Below, piece by piece: positions 16,916 through 26,200 of a DNA stretch of 49,205 nucleotides; within the stretch, counting starts at the first letter, position 1, and each line of letters starts with the position of its first letter. The position numbers were made by a program, and so were the translations under genes. The notes under the pieces are model-generated. The model had not been told where the DNA came from. It saw nothing but the letters and a program-made list of their open reading frames with translations, and did no database searches. Source of the DNA: Deltaproteobacteria bacterium (GTDB lineage Bacteria > Desulfobacterota > Binatia > Bin18); the NCBI GenBank assembly GCA_016874775.1, contig VGTJ01000015.1, positions 1 through 49,205 of the forward strand, written 5' to 3'.

Positions 16916-17605
16916 TTAGCAAAGGGTCGAAGAAATAGTCGTTTTTGCTCGCTGAAAAACTGCGGCAAACATGTCATGCGTCAAACGACCAGTAAAGGTG
17001 TTCTGCTGACTGGGGTGGTAAGAGCCGATCAAAAGAACGTTATCGAGCATGAAATGGGCGTCATGACCAAAGCGCGGAAGTGGCGCAGGAAGAGAAAAAC
17101 CTAATTCACGACGCGCGGTTAGATAAGCAGCAAAGGCAATCTGACCAAGCGCAACCACCACACGGACCCGACGCAGTATCGTCAGTTCTTGTAACAGGTA
17201 TGGTCGACATGCGGCAAATTCTTCCGGTGTCGGCTTATTGTCCGGCGGAGCACAATGGACCGCGGCGGTGATGTAACAGTCGTTCAATACCAAGCCATCA
17301 TCTTTATGCACCGAGGTTGGCTGACTGGCAAAACCTGCATCATAGAGAGCACCATAAAGCCAATCGCCGCTGCGGTCACCAGTAAAGATACGGCCCGTTC
17401 TGTTCCCTCCGTGAGCCGCTGGAGCAAGACCGATGATAAGCAACTGTGCTTGCGGATCACCAAAGCTCGGAATCGGCTTGCCCCAATACTCCTGGTCGCG
17501 GTAGCGTTTGACTTTTTCTTGGGCCACTCGTCGGCAATGGGAAATCAGTCGCTCGCATTGAGTGCAGTTCACAATCCGACGTTGTAATGTGGCCAGGGTT
17601 GCCAA
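16916..17605 (-). CDS. Uracil-DNA glycosylase, family 5 (UDGb), Fe-S type
   Basis: 229 residues. It removes uracil and other deaminated bases from DNA. Motif A of family 5 is explicit at 59-77 (GLAPAAHGGNRTGRIFTGD). Four cysteines suited to a [4Fe-4S] cluster are C14 and C17 (NCTQC), C118 (VHCAPP) and C133 (AACRPYL). The C-terminal DNA-binding motif SYHPSQQNTFTGRL lies at about 194-207. Family 5 lacks the usual catalytic Asp/Asn of motif A, as here (AAHGG). It ends next to leucyl aminopeptidase on the same strand (2-bp spacing between the two genes), so the two are likely co-transcribed. Confidence 0.93.
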   Translation of the reverse strand: MATLATLQRRIVNCTQCERLISHCRRVAQEKVKRYRDQEYWGKPIPSFGDPQAQLLIIGLAPAAHGGNRTGRIFTGDRSGDWLYGALYDAGFASQPTSVHKDDGLVLNDCYITAAVHCAPPDNKPTPEEFAACRPYLLQELTILRRVRVVVALGQIAFAAYLTARRELGFSLPAPLPRFGHDAHFMLDNVLLIGSYHPSQQNTFTGRLTHDMFAAVFQRAKTTISSTLC

Positions 17606-17607
17606 GG

Positions 17608-19086
17608 TTAGAAGCCCATCACATAACGCACCAATGTCCGCACCCCGAAACCGGTAGCGCCCTTAGGAGTGTAACCATTGTCTTTGCTGGTGAACGACGG
17701 GCCAGCGATATCAAGGTGCGCCCACGGAACATCACTGACGAACTCTTGTAGGAACAGTGCGGCGGCAATCGCACCGGCACTGCCACCGCCAGTGTTTTTA
17801 ATATCCGCCACTGAACTCTTGATATCTTCTTTATACTCTTTGACCAGCGGTAACCGCCACAGCGGTTCGCCAGCATCATGACTGCACTGTAAGAGCGCAG
17901 CAGCCAATTCATCGTTATTACTAAACAGCCCAGCGATTTGAGTGCCGAGCGCAGTCACACACGCGCCAGTCAGCGTCGCTAAATCAATAATCACATCCGG
18001 TTTGTCTTGCACCGCGTTGATCAACGCATCGGCGAGAATGAGACGCCCTTCAGCGTCAGTGTTGAGCACCTCAACGGTTTTGCCATTACTGTAGCGAATG
18101 ATGTCACCTGGTCTTTGTGCGGTACCGCTCGGCATGTTTTCTGTTGCTGGCACATATCCAGTGACCTGCACTTGCGGTTTGAGCTGAGCGATCACACTCA
18201 TTACGCCCATGACTGTCGCTCCACCGGCCATATCGCGTTTCATGGTCTCCATTGATCCTGGTGGTTTAAGCGACAATCCGCCAGAATCAAAAGTGATCCC
18301 TTTCCCAACCAGCGCAACCTTTTTCTTTGGTTTACCACCAGGAGTGTAGACAAGCTTGATAAAGCGCGGTTCTTCGATGCTTCCTTGCGCAACGGCTAAC
18401 AAGCCTGCCATCTTCGCGGATTTGATTTTCGCCGTGCCCCACACTTCACCTTTAATGCCGTGGCCTTTAAGCAGCTTCGTCGCCTGATCGCCGAGATAAC
18501 GTGGGGTCGAAACCGAAGCAGGCTCGTTGGTGAGGTCACGTGCGAGAAACAGGCCCGGAGTGACTGTCTGCGCAACCTCAACTGCTTTTTCCACCGCCTT
18601 CGGAGATTGGAGATCCGTACTCGCGAGTGTCAATGCAGTAAGCTTCGGCTTATCGTTCTTGTCAGATTTGTATTTGTCGAAAGTATAACTGGATGACAAT
18701 GCGCCTTCAACAATCGCGGCACCACTTGTTTCAGTGAGCAACGACTTATCACAAAACCAGGCAAGGTGTTTCACACCCTGACTGCGTGCCTCACGTTGCG
18801 CCTTACCGGCGACACGCCGCCATGTCTCAGCATCTATGCTCGCTGCTTTCCCGAGGCCAAGCAGCAATAACGTAGGGCTCGGCAGATGCCCATGCGTCGA
18901 GGCCGTTAGCGTCTCCCCTTCTTTTCCGACAAATTTCGTTCGTTCAATTTGTTCACTCAGCGCTCCATGCAATACAGCATCGAGGGCGTTGACGAGGTTT
19001 CCTTTCTGTTCACCTTGAGTGATAGGCACAACCAGCAAATCACAGGCAAGTTTATCAGGCGTTTGTTTCTGCACACGAATGTTCAT
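17608..19086 (-). CDS. pepA: Leucyl aminopeptidase (M17 family)
   Basis: 492 residues, full length. It is a cytoplasmic two-metal aminopeptidase that removes N-terminal residues from peptides. The N-terminal domain covers about 1-160 and the catalytic domain about 170-490. Metal ligands and catalytic residues are all visible: K262 and D267 in GKGITFDSGG, D285 in KRDMAGGA, D344 and E346 with R348 in the signature NTDAEGRL (342-349). The start ATG 19086 follows GAGGAACGC. The uracil-DNA glycosylase gene follows after 2 bp. The 172-bp gap to the divergent DUF433 gene should carry the promoters of both. Confidence 0.95.
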   Translation of the reverse strand: MNIRVQKQTPDKLACDLLVVPITQGEQKGNLVNALDAVLHGALSEQIERTKFVGKEGETLTASTHGHLPSPTLLLLGLGKAASIDAETWRRVAGKAQREARSQGVKHLAWFCDKSLLTETSGAAIVEGALSSSYTFDKYKSDKNDKPKLTALTLASTDLQSPKAVEKAVEVAQTVTPGLFLARDLTNEPASVSTPRYLGDQATKLLKGHGIKGEVWGTAKIKSAKMAGLLAVAQGSIEEPRFIKLVYTPGGKPKKKVALVGKGITFDSGGLSLKPPGSMETMKRDMAGGATVMGVMSVIAQLKPQVQVTGYVPATENMPSGTAQRPGDIIRYSNGKTVEVLNTDAEGRLILADALINAVQDKPDVIIDLATLTGACVTALGTQIAGLFSNNDELAAALLQCSHDAGEPLWRLPLVKEYKEDIKSSVADIKNTGGGSAGAIAAALFLQEFVSDVPWAHLDIAGPSFTSKDNGYTPKGATGFGVRTLVRYVMGF

Positions 19087-19258
19087 GCGTAGCGTTCCTC
19101 AGCACGTATAACGTTAGGCAGAGTGTAAAGCGTCGGGCGGAAAACGGAAGTGGGGACTATAGGAAAGATCGCGATTCGAGCGACTCCGCTACCGAACATA
19201 ATCAGAAGCCTATAGGGTCTCAGCTTTGAATGGGTACAATGGCGATGAGGAGACACCA

Positions 19259-19588
19259 ATGCTGGAACTTCAAACGATTGAGAAGCTACTTGCTTCCATG
19301 ACTCGGGCAGAGAAAGCACAGTTGCTCCAGTGGATAGTACGAGACTTAGGAGATACCTTCCCTGGGATTGAAAGCACCCCTGGTGTGTGTGGAGGAGATC
19401 CGTGCATCGTTCGTACGCGCATTCCCGTGTGGGTCATAGAAAACTACCGACGATTGGGAGCAACGGATGCGGACATTCTCCGCATGTATCCGTCGTTGCG
19501 CGCAGAAGATTTGGTGAATGCGTGGGCATATGTGCGCTCGCACCGCGATGAAATCGAACAGCAGATTCACGACAATGAGGCCGCGTAG
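19259..19588 (+). CDS. DUF433 antitoxin-like protein
   Basis: 109 residues from ATG 19259, preceded by GAGGAG; a TTG at 19226 is a weaker alternative. The DUF433 core is clear: GVCGGDPCIVRTRIPVWVI near 49-67, then GATDADILRMYPSL and LVNAWAYVRSHRDEIE. DUF433 proteins carry a winged-helix-like fold and are commonly paired with PIN-like DUF5615 partners. The partner gene starts 2 bp after the stop here. It probably serves as the antitoxin and repressor of the pair. Confidence 0.85.
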   Translation: MLELQTIEKLLASMTRAEKAQLLQWIVRDLGDTFPGIESTPGVCGGDPCIVRTRIPVWVIENYRRLGATDADILRMYPSLRAEDLVNAWAYVRSHRDEIEQQIHDNEAA

Positions 19589-19590
19589 AC

Positions 19591-19932
19591 ATGGCGCGAC
19601 TGTACGCGGATGAGAATTTTCCCCTTCCTGTAGTCGAGAAGCTGCGCGAGTTAGGACACGACGTTCTCACTATCCACGAAGCAGGTAAAGCTGGACACAG
19701 GACACCTGATGAAACAGTTCTTGCCGAGGCACGGGCTGGGCAAAGAGCAGTTTTGACTCACAATCGGAAACACTTTAAATACCTCCACGCTGCGCAGGCT
19801 GAGCATGCAGGTATCATCACCTGCTCAGAAGACCTTGATTTCTCGGGCCTGGCAGATCGCATCCACAAAGCCATTGAAGAACAACCTGAGCTCTCCAATC
19901 GTCTCATTCAGGCCTATAGACCGCAGAAGTAG
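19591..19932 (+). CDS. DUF5615 PIN-like toxin candidate
   Basis: 113 residues. It shows the N-terminal MARLYADENFPLPVVEKLRE pattern of DUF5615/Mut7-C-like PIN folds. The acidic residues D7, E8 and N9, the central GHRTPDETVLAEA and the late THNRKHF and CSEDLDF segments fit a metal-dependent RNase site. Immediately downstream of the DUF433 gene (2 bp), forming a typical type II toxin-antitoxin cassette. Toxicity is inferred from family context only. Confidence 0.85.
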   Translation: MARLYADENFPLPVVEKLRELGHDVLTIHEAGKAGHRTPDETVLAEARAGQRAVLTHNRKHFKYLHAAQAEHAGIITCSEDLDFSGLADRIHKAIEEQPELSNRLIQAYRPQK

Positions 19933-19939
19933 CATAGCC

Positions 19940-20000
19940 TCGATGGAGCCCTTCGACTCCGTTCAGGATGAACTCCGCGAAGTCGAGGGAGTTGTCACGT
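19940..20000. repeat. Dispersed repeat of the CTTCGACTCCGTTCAGGATGAAC type
   Basis: The segment contains GCCCTTCGACTCCGTTCAGG then ATGAACTCCGCGAAGTCGAGGG, a common intergenic repeat in many environmental bacterial genomes. CTTCGACT/AGTCGAG and GTTCA/TGAAC give it partial dyad symmetry. It lies between the toxin gene and a small convergent gene. Confidence 0.5.
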
Positions 20001-20255
20001 TCACACTTTCTTAATCGTTGCCCTGGCTATAAAGTAATGCTTCTCCAAGAGGTGTTGTACGGTCTGGGTAATTCTTCCAAGGTCCTTGCGCTTGATCTTA
20101 CGAATCATGAAGTGATTAGTAGCGTGGTCGATCTCGTCAATACTGATCGAGCACAAATCGTGTAGCTCATGGTAGACCTCTTCGCCAAAATTGTGAAACC
20201 GGTGAAGGAAGGAATCACGTTGATCGTCGGGAACGGTAATTTTGAGTGTGAACAA
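20001..20255 (-). CDS. Small hypothetical protein with TTG start
   Basis: 84 residues. Starts at TTG 20255, preceded on the minus strand by GGAGAATAGGCC, which supports the unusual start. The sequence is ferredoxin-like in its alternation (LFTLKITVPDDQRDSFLHR, EIDHATNHFMIRKIKRKDLG, IARATIKKV), perhaps a small alpha/beta ligand- or toxin-associated fold. No family was recognised. Convergent with the toxin-antitoxin pair. Confidence 0.55.
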   Translation of the reverse strand: MFTLKITVPDDQRDSFLHRFHNFGEEVYHELHDLCSISIDEIDHATNHFMIRKIKRKDLGRITQTVQHLLEKHYFIARATIKKV

Positions 20256-20409
20256 GGCCTATTCTCCATTTGTTCACCATATATTTTGTGTCAGTGAGTG
20301 AGTCTTTTTGCGAAGAAAATCAATAACCTCGATGTAGTGGAACGTCATCATTCATCATTGACAGCAACTCCGACTGTGATTTAAGGGAGGCGCAAAAGGA
20401 GGGTTTGCT

Positions 20410-21435
20410 ATGCGCTTTGGCCTAATGATGCCGTTTCAGAATCCGCTGCAATGGGCGCGGCCGTATCCCGAACTCTATCGCGAATACATCGAACAAACTG
20501 TGCTGGCTGAGGAATTAGGCTATGACACCATCTGGCTCACAGAGCATCATTTCGATGATGATGGCTGGTCGCCGTCGCTGCTGCCATTAGCCGCTGGTAT
20601 CGCAACGCGCACCAGTCGCATTCGCATCGGCACATTCATTCTCATTTTGCCGTTCCAACACGCACTGCGGGTGGCAGAGGATACCGCTACGGTTGACATC
20701 CTTTCCAATGGGCGCATCGATTTGGGAGTTGGCAAAGGGTATCGCGTGAAAGAGTTTACCGGCTTTGGCATCCCTCGTGAGCAGCGTGAAGCGATGTTGG
20801 AAGAAGGACTGGAAGTGATTCGACGTGCATGGACAGAGAAGAAATTTTCGTTTGACGGGCAATTTTATCATCTGCGCGATGTCACCCTTACTCCTCGTCC
20901 AGTGCAGCAACCACACCCTCCGTTGTGGATCGGCGCGCGTGGAAAAAAGGCAGTAGAACGCGCCGCACGGTTGGGCTATCACCTCATGGGTACGGGTGAG
21001 CTTGAAGTGCAACAGTTCTATGATCGTGCGTTGACTCAGCACGGTCGTCATCCGCAGGATTTCTCACTCACACAATTGCGCTGGATGTATGTCGCTAAGA
21101 CACGGGAGCAAGCGTGGGAAGAGGCTGGCCCACATCTGTCCTATATTTTCTCCACTGCCTTTCCTTTGTTGAAAGAAGCTGGCGATCTGCGCAAAGATCG
21201 CGCGATGGGTGAAGTGCCGTCATTAGCCAATCTCCAGAAGATTGATCCCGGGGTGCCGGGCGGTTTCCCGGTGATTGGCACGCCAGACGATTGTCGCCGC
21301 GCGATTGAGAGTTATCGACAAGGGACACGTGTCACCGATTTGGCCTTAGGCATGTATTTGCCAGGGTTTGCTCCAGAAAAAATACGACAGTCGATCACAC
21401 TCTTCGCCAGGGAAGTGATACCGCACTTTAAGTGA
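20410..21435 (+). CDS. LLM-class flavin-dependent oxidoreductase (luciferase-like)
   Basis: 341 residues forming the bacterial luciferase-like TIM barrel that uses FMNH2 or F420. Signature segments are RFGLMMPFQNP (strand 1), EELGYDTIWLTEHHFDDDG (about 34-52), RIRIGTFILILPFQHALRVAED (about 71-92) and LDLGVGKGYRVKEFTGFGI in the family position NGRxxLGVGxGY. PLWIGARGKKAVERAARLG lies in the C-terminal half. The ATG follows AAAGGAGGGTTTGCT. It is monocistronic. The substrate cannot be predicted; such genes are numerous in soil bacteria that degrade diverse organics. Confidence 0.9.
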   Translation: MRFGLMMPFQNPLQWARPYPELYREYIEQTVLAEELGYDTIWLTEHHFDDDGWSPSLLPLAAGIATRTSRIRIGTFILILPFQHALRVAEDTATVDILSNGRIDLGVGKGYRVKEFTGFGIPREQREAMLEEGLEVIRRAWTEKKFSFDGQFYHLRDVTLTPRPVQQPHPPLWIGARGKKAVERAARLGYHLMGTGELEVQQFYDRALTQHGRHPQDFSLTQLRWMYVAKTREQAWEEAGPHLSYIFSTAFPLLKEAGDLRKDRAMGEVPSLANLQKIDPGVPGGFPVIGTPDDCRRAIESYRQGTRVTDLALGMYLPGFAPEKIRQSITLFAREVIPHFK

Positions 21436-21518
21436 CTTCAGACACCGCTTGCTCCTACGTCAAGAAAGTTCGCTAGGGAGCCAAGGGAACGTCATTCCTC
21501 CGAAAAACGGTGGCTTCT

Positions 21519-21602
21519 CGTGCCCAGGCAGAGCCTGGGCACGACGTGGGAACGAGGCTCAACCTCTGCCACCAATGCGGTCCCAGGCGGAGCCTGGGAC
21601 CG
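21519..21602. repeat. Pair of GCCCAGGC/GCCTGGGC palindromes
   Basis: Two related inverted repeats with 11-bp arms and 3-nt loops lie 35 bp apart: CGTGCCCAGGC-AGA-GCCTGGGCACG (21519-21543) and CGGTCCCAGGC-GGA-GCCTGGGACCG (21578-21602). Covariation in the arms (TGCCC/GGGCA versus GTCCC/GGGAC) shows that pairing, rather than sequence, is kept. They lie between the LLM gene and alaX and resemble widely dispersed REP-like intergenic elements. Confidence 0.75.
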
Positions 21603-21628
21603 AGGACATTCACAGCAAGGAGACCAGC

Positions 21629-22342
21629 ATGAGCACATGGCTCTTTCAAACTGACTCGTATCTGCGTGAGTTCACAGCACGTGTCACTGCTATGCAAGAA
21701 AATCGCCTCGCGCTTGACCAGACAGCCTTCTACCCCACCGGCGGAGGGCAGCCCTGCGATCATGGTTCCCTGTCCGCTGATGGCCAACAGTGGGCTGTCA
21801 CCAATGTTCGCAGAGATGGCGACGAAATCTGGCATGAGGTTGAGGGGACACCACCAGCGGTAGGAACGACCGTGACCGGCTCGATTACCTGGGACCGCCG
21901 CTATGCGCTGATGCGCACCCACACCGCGCTTCACATGCTCGCTGGTGTTATCTGGCGGAACTACGGTGCACAGGTTACCGGTGGCAACATGGAACCGTTA
22001 CGCGCACGTATGGACTTCGAGTTCGAGAGTATGCGTCGCGAACTGGTCGAAGAGATTGAACAGAAAGTGAATCAAGAAATAGCCGCCGCACGTCCCATTC
22101 AAGTCAGCATTCTGCCTCGCGCACAGGCCTTCGCTATTCCTGATCTGATTCGCACCAAGATCAATCTGCTGCCCGAAGGAATCGAGCAGGTACGAGTTGT
22201 CGATATTGTCGGCTTAGACCTGCAGGCCGATGGTGGCACTCACGTCGCCAATACGCGCGAAGTCGGCGGCATTAAAATTGTCGACTACAAGAGCAAAGGC
22301 AAGCTCAATAAACGGTTAGAAATTACGATCGTTGAAGGATAA
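21629..22342 (+). CDS. alaX: Alanyl-tRNA editing protein AlaX
   Basis: 237 residues from ATG 21629 (AAGGAGACCAGC upstream). The longer frame to 21449 passes through the palindromic repeats and is not protein-like. AlaX hydrolyses Ser- or Gly-mischarged tRNA(Ala), like the editing domain of AlaRS. Family marks are FYPTGGGQPCDHG (35-46), the zinc pair H98 and H102 in RTHTALHML, TGGNM, and ADGGTHVANTREVG near 200-213. Size and N-terminal extension match the AlaX-M/type II group. A strong terminator overlaps its 3' end. Confidence 0.92.
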   Translation: MSTWLFQTDSYLREFTARVTAMQENRLALDQTAFYPTGGGQPCDHGSLSADGQQWAVTNVRRDGDEIWHEVEGTPPAVGTTVTGSITWDRRYALMRTHTALHMLAGVIWRNYGAQVTGGNMEPLRARMDFEFESMRRELVEEIEQKVNQEIAAARPIQVSILPRAQAFAIPDLIRTKINLLPEGIEQVRVVDIVGLDLQADGGTHVANTREVGGIKIVDYKSKGKLNKRLEITIVEG

Positions 22343-22364
22343 AAGCCTTCACAACGATCTTTTT
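22327..22364 (+). terminator. Rho-independent terminator of alaX
   Basis: GATCGTTGAAGG (22327-22338) pairs with CCTTCACAACGATC (22346-22359), a 12-bp stem with one 2-nt bulge and a 7-nt loop. It is followed directly by TTTTT and, a little later, T6. It includes the last codons and stop of alaX. Confidence 0.8.
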
Positions 22365-22449
22365 AACTGCTTTTTTGCCTTTTGCCCTAAAAAAACTCGA
22401 TTCATCCTTGTTTCTACCCTCTTTTTTTCTTTACAATCAGAAAATTATC

Positions 22450-22479
22450 TTGACAAAAGGCGTATCAATAAACTATTTA
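22450..22479 (+). promoter_or_regulatory. Sigma70-like promoter upstream of the Lrp-family gene
   Basis: TTGACA (22450-22455), an 18-nt spacer and TATTTA (22474-22479) sit in a distinctly AT-rich stretch (22360-22485), about 43 bp before the ATG at 22523. AT-richness around an lrp-type gene suits autoregulation. Confidence 0.55.
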
Positions 22480-22522
22480 TTAGCCCGGTTCGGGGTTACG
22501 CCTCAAGAAATTAGGGAGAGCT

Positions 22523-23059
22523 ATGGAACTCGACAACGTCGATCGTCACATCTTGTCGATTTTGCAGGAAGACTGCACCCTACAGTTAGCCAAGATTGGT
22601 GAGCGTGTAGGGCTCTCTGCCCCGTCAGTAGCCGACCGAATCAAGAAACTCGAAGAGAGTGGCATCATTCGCGGCTACACGGCGATCTTGGATTCCCGCA
22701 AGCTGGGAAAAGATATTACCGCTTTCATTGGCGTGTTTATCGATCATCCGAAGTTGATCAAGAATTTTGAACGAGAAATCGACCGCATGGAAGCGGTGCA
22801 GGAATGTCACCATGTAACCGGAGAGCACACGGTCTTATTGAAAGTAAAGATCGACAACACTTCCGCATTGGAAGAACTGATTCGCCGCATTCGCTCAATC
22901 GACGGCGTGATGCGAACTGAAACTTCGATTGTCTTGTCCACCTACACCGAAGGATTGTGGCTCGATCTGAAAGAACGCCCCAAACCACCTGAATCAGAAA
23001 AGTCCCATAAAGGACATGGAGAGACGGTCGTACCACTTAAGTTGCGGCGTGGCAGTTAA
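22523..23059 (+). CDS. Lrp/AsnC-family transcriptional regulator
   Basis: 178 residues. The N-terminal helix-turn-helix at about 1-60 is typical (LDNVDRHILSILQEDCTL, IGERVGLSAPSVADRIKKLE). A RAM effector-binding domain follows at about 65-150 (GYTAILDSRKLGKDITAFIG, ECHHVTGEHTVLLKVKI). A charged tail of about 25 residues is longer than in E. coli Lrp. These regulators sense amino acids. Its position 205 bp upstream of gltB, same strand, suggests control of glutamate synthase, as Lrp does for gltBDF in E. coli. This is inference from context. The 23060-23264 gap holds GAAGAGTGAAGAATTC and TTCTTAATTCTTC-type repeats and the gltB leader. Confidence 0.9.
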   Translation: MELDNVDRHILSILQEDCTLQLAKIGERVGLSAPSVADRIKKLEESGIIRGYTAILDSRKLGKDITAFIGVFIDHPKLIKNFEREIDRMEAVQECHHVTGEHTVLLKVKIDNTSALEELIRRIRSIDGVMRTETSIVLSTYTEGLWLDLKERPKPPESEKSHKGHGETVVPLKLRRGS

Positions 23060-23264
23060 CGAAAAAATTGCAGATTGTGGATGAGGGATTAGGGAGGAGG
23101 GGTTGCGGATTGGCGAGAAAAGTAAAAGGAAGAATGTTCCAAAGAGTGAAGAGTGAAGAATTCAAAAAGGAAACCTGAGCACCCATATCACCCGGATTCC
23201 CCTTCCTACATTCTTAATTCTTCATTTTTAATTCTGCATTGTTCCAGAGAAGGGAGCGCGCACT

Positions 23265-26200
23265 ATGACACAGATCGGTATTCCTCCCAAACAAGGCCTG
23301 TATGATCCACAGCACGAACACGATGCCTGTGGCATGGGTTTCGTGGTCAATATCAAAGGGAAGAAATCTCACACGATTGTCGACCAGGCCTTAACTGTTT
23401 TAGCCCATTTGGATCATCGTGGTGCGCGTGGCTGTGAAGAAGCAACCGGTGACGGCGCAGGAATTTTGTTCCAAGTTCCCCACACCTTCTTTCAGCATAC
23501 ATGTGCAGCGCTGGATATTCGCCTGCCGGAAGCCGGACAGTATGGTGTCGGCATGTTCTTCCTCCCGCCAGATGCTGAACAGCGCCGCAGTATTGAGCAA
23601 CGCGTCGAAACAATCGTCCGCGAAGAGGGGCAAACAGTCCTTGGCTGGCGAGATGTTCCTGTCGATAACAGCCAGTTAGGAGCATCGGCAAAAGCCTGCG
23701 AGCCGATGATTCGCCAGTTGTTCATTGGTCGTACGACAACAGGTACTGACCCTCTCGACTTCGAGCGCAAACTCTATGTGATCCGCCGACGCGCTTCGCG
23801 CGAGATTCGTTTCGGCTCTATGGCGGGAGGACAGTATTTCTATGCGCCGAGTTTATCGAGCCGCACCATCATCTATAAAGGGATGCTCACCCCAGGGCAG
23901 GTTAGCACGTTTTATCGCGATCTCTCTGATCCTTTGGTCGAATCCGCAATCGCTATCGTCCACTCACGTTTCAGTACCAATACCTTCCCCAGTTGGGAAC
24001 GTGCCCATCCGTATCGCTATCTGATTCACAACGGTGAGATTAACACCCTGCGTGGCAACGAAAACTGGATGCATGCGCGGCAGTCGATGCTGTCATCACC
24101 GCTGTTTGGCGATGACTTGCAGAAGCTGTTCCCTATCATTCAAGAAGACGGCAGCGACTCCACCAAGTTCGACAATTGCCTGGAGTTTCTCGTTCTCAGC
24201 GGACGTTCTCTCCCACACGCAGTGATGATGATGATTCCCGAACCGTGGGAGAATCACGAAAGTATGAGCGCAGAGAATCGCGCTTTTTACGAATACCACA
24301 GCAGTTTGATAGAACCGTGGGATGGTCCAGCTTCGATCGGCTTCACTGATGGTGTTCGCGTTGGTGCCGTGCTGGATCGTAACGGACTGCGCCCTTCACG
24401 GTACTACGTCACCAAAGACGATCTTGTCGTCCTCGCGTCGGAAGTTGGCGTGTTGGAGGTTGCGCCTGAAATGGTCCTGGAAAAACGTCGCTTGCAGCCG
24501 GGGCGAATGTTACTGGTGGATACGGAAAAAGGCCGCATCATCAGTGACGAAGAGATCAAGCAGGAAATTGCCACCGCGCTTCCGTATCAAGAATGGGTCA
24601 AGAATACGGTACATTTCGACGAACTGCCAACACCAAAGGATACAGAGCCGGTCCATAACCATCAGGCAACCCTGCAGAAGCAGCAGGCGTTTGGCTATAA
24701 CTTTGAAGACCTCAGGATCAACCTCGGACCGATGGCGCAAAATGGTATTCAGCCAATTGGCTCGATGGGGACCGACACACCATTGGCGGTGCTCTCTGAT
24801 CGTCCACAATTGCTTTACAATTATTTCAAGCAACTCTTTGCCCAGGTCACCAATCCGCCAATCGATCCCATTCGTGAGGAACTGATTACCTCAACAACGC
24901 TCACAATCGGTTCAGAAGGAAATCTGGTAGATCCGCAACCAAACAGTTGCCACCAACTGCGGTTGTCCACTCCGATTTTGAAAAATTCGGAGATAGAGAA
25001 ACTGCGCAAGCTTGATCAGCCGGGGATCAAAGCAGTTACACTACCGATCCTCTTTAACCCAAGAGCAGGGCAAGCCGGACTTGAACAAGCAATCGCCGCC
25101 CTCTATCAAGCTGCGGACAAAGCAATCGCTGGCGGTGCCACCATTTTGATTCTGTCAGACAAAGGGGTTGATCGGACGCACGCTGCCATCCCTGCCCTCC
25201 TCGCTTCGGCAGGCTTACATCATCATCTCATCCGTAATGGCATGCGTACTCGTGTAGGCTTGGTGTTAGAATCCGGTGAGCCACGCGAGGTGCACCATTT
25301 CTGTCTATTGCTCGGCTACGGTGTGCAGGCGTTCAATCCCTACATGGCCTACGAGTCGCTTAACGACATGATCCATGAGGGAATGCTCGACCTCAGCTAT
25401 TACGATGCTGTGAAAGGCTACAACAAAGCCGTCGTCAAAGGCGTGGTCAAAGTGATGGCCAAGATGGGCATCTCAACCATCAAGTCCTATTGCGGCGCGC
25501 AGATCTTCGAAGCGGTTGGGCTCGGGCAAGAACTGATTGACAAGTATTTTACGTGGACGCCATCGCGTATCGGCGGTATTGGGATTGATGTCATTACGCG
25601 CGAAGCGATCCAGCAACACGGCAAAGCCTTCCCAGAAATTTCGCTTGACGGTCATACATTGGAAGTCCAAGGCCAATATCAGTATCGCGCTGATGGCGAG
25701 TTGCACCTTTTCAACCCGAAGACGATTCATTTGCTGCAGAAGGCCAGTCGGACCAATAACTACGCCACGTTTAAGGAGTACAGCAAACTCATTGATGACC
25801 AGTCTGAACGGATGGCGACGTTACGTGGGTTAATGGATCTGAAGTTCGCACCGACGCCGATCCCGCTCGAAGAAGTTGAGTCAGTCGAGGAGATCGTTAA
25901 ACGGTTCAAGACTGGCGCGATGTCATACGGATCGATCAGCAAAGAAGCGCATGAGTCGCTCGCCATTGCCATGAACCGCATCGGCGGTAAGAGCAACACG
26001 GGTGAAGGCGGTGAAGATCCGGCTCGCTACGTCCTCGATACCAATGGTGACTCACGCAACAGCGCGATCAAACAAGTCGCGTCTGGGCGCTTTGGTGTCA
26101 CGAGTCACTATTTGACACAAGCCAAAGAGATTCAGATCAAAATGGCGCAAGGCGCCAAGCCTGGTGAAGGTGGCGAGTTGCCTGGACGTAAAGTCTATCC

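Noticed and set aside
21449-21628. N-terminal extension of AlaX
   Set aside because: It translates the palindromic repeats; the ATG at 21629 has a good ribosome-binding site and the family N-terminus.
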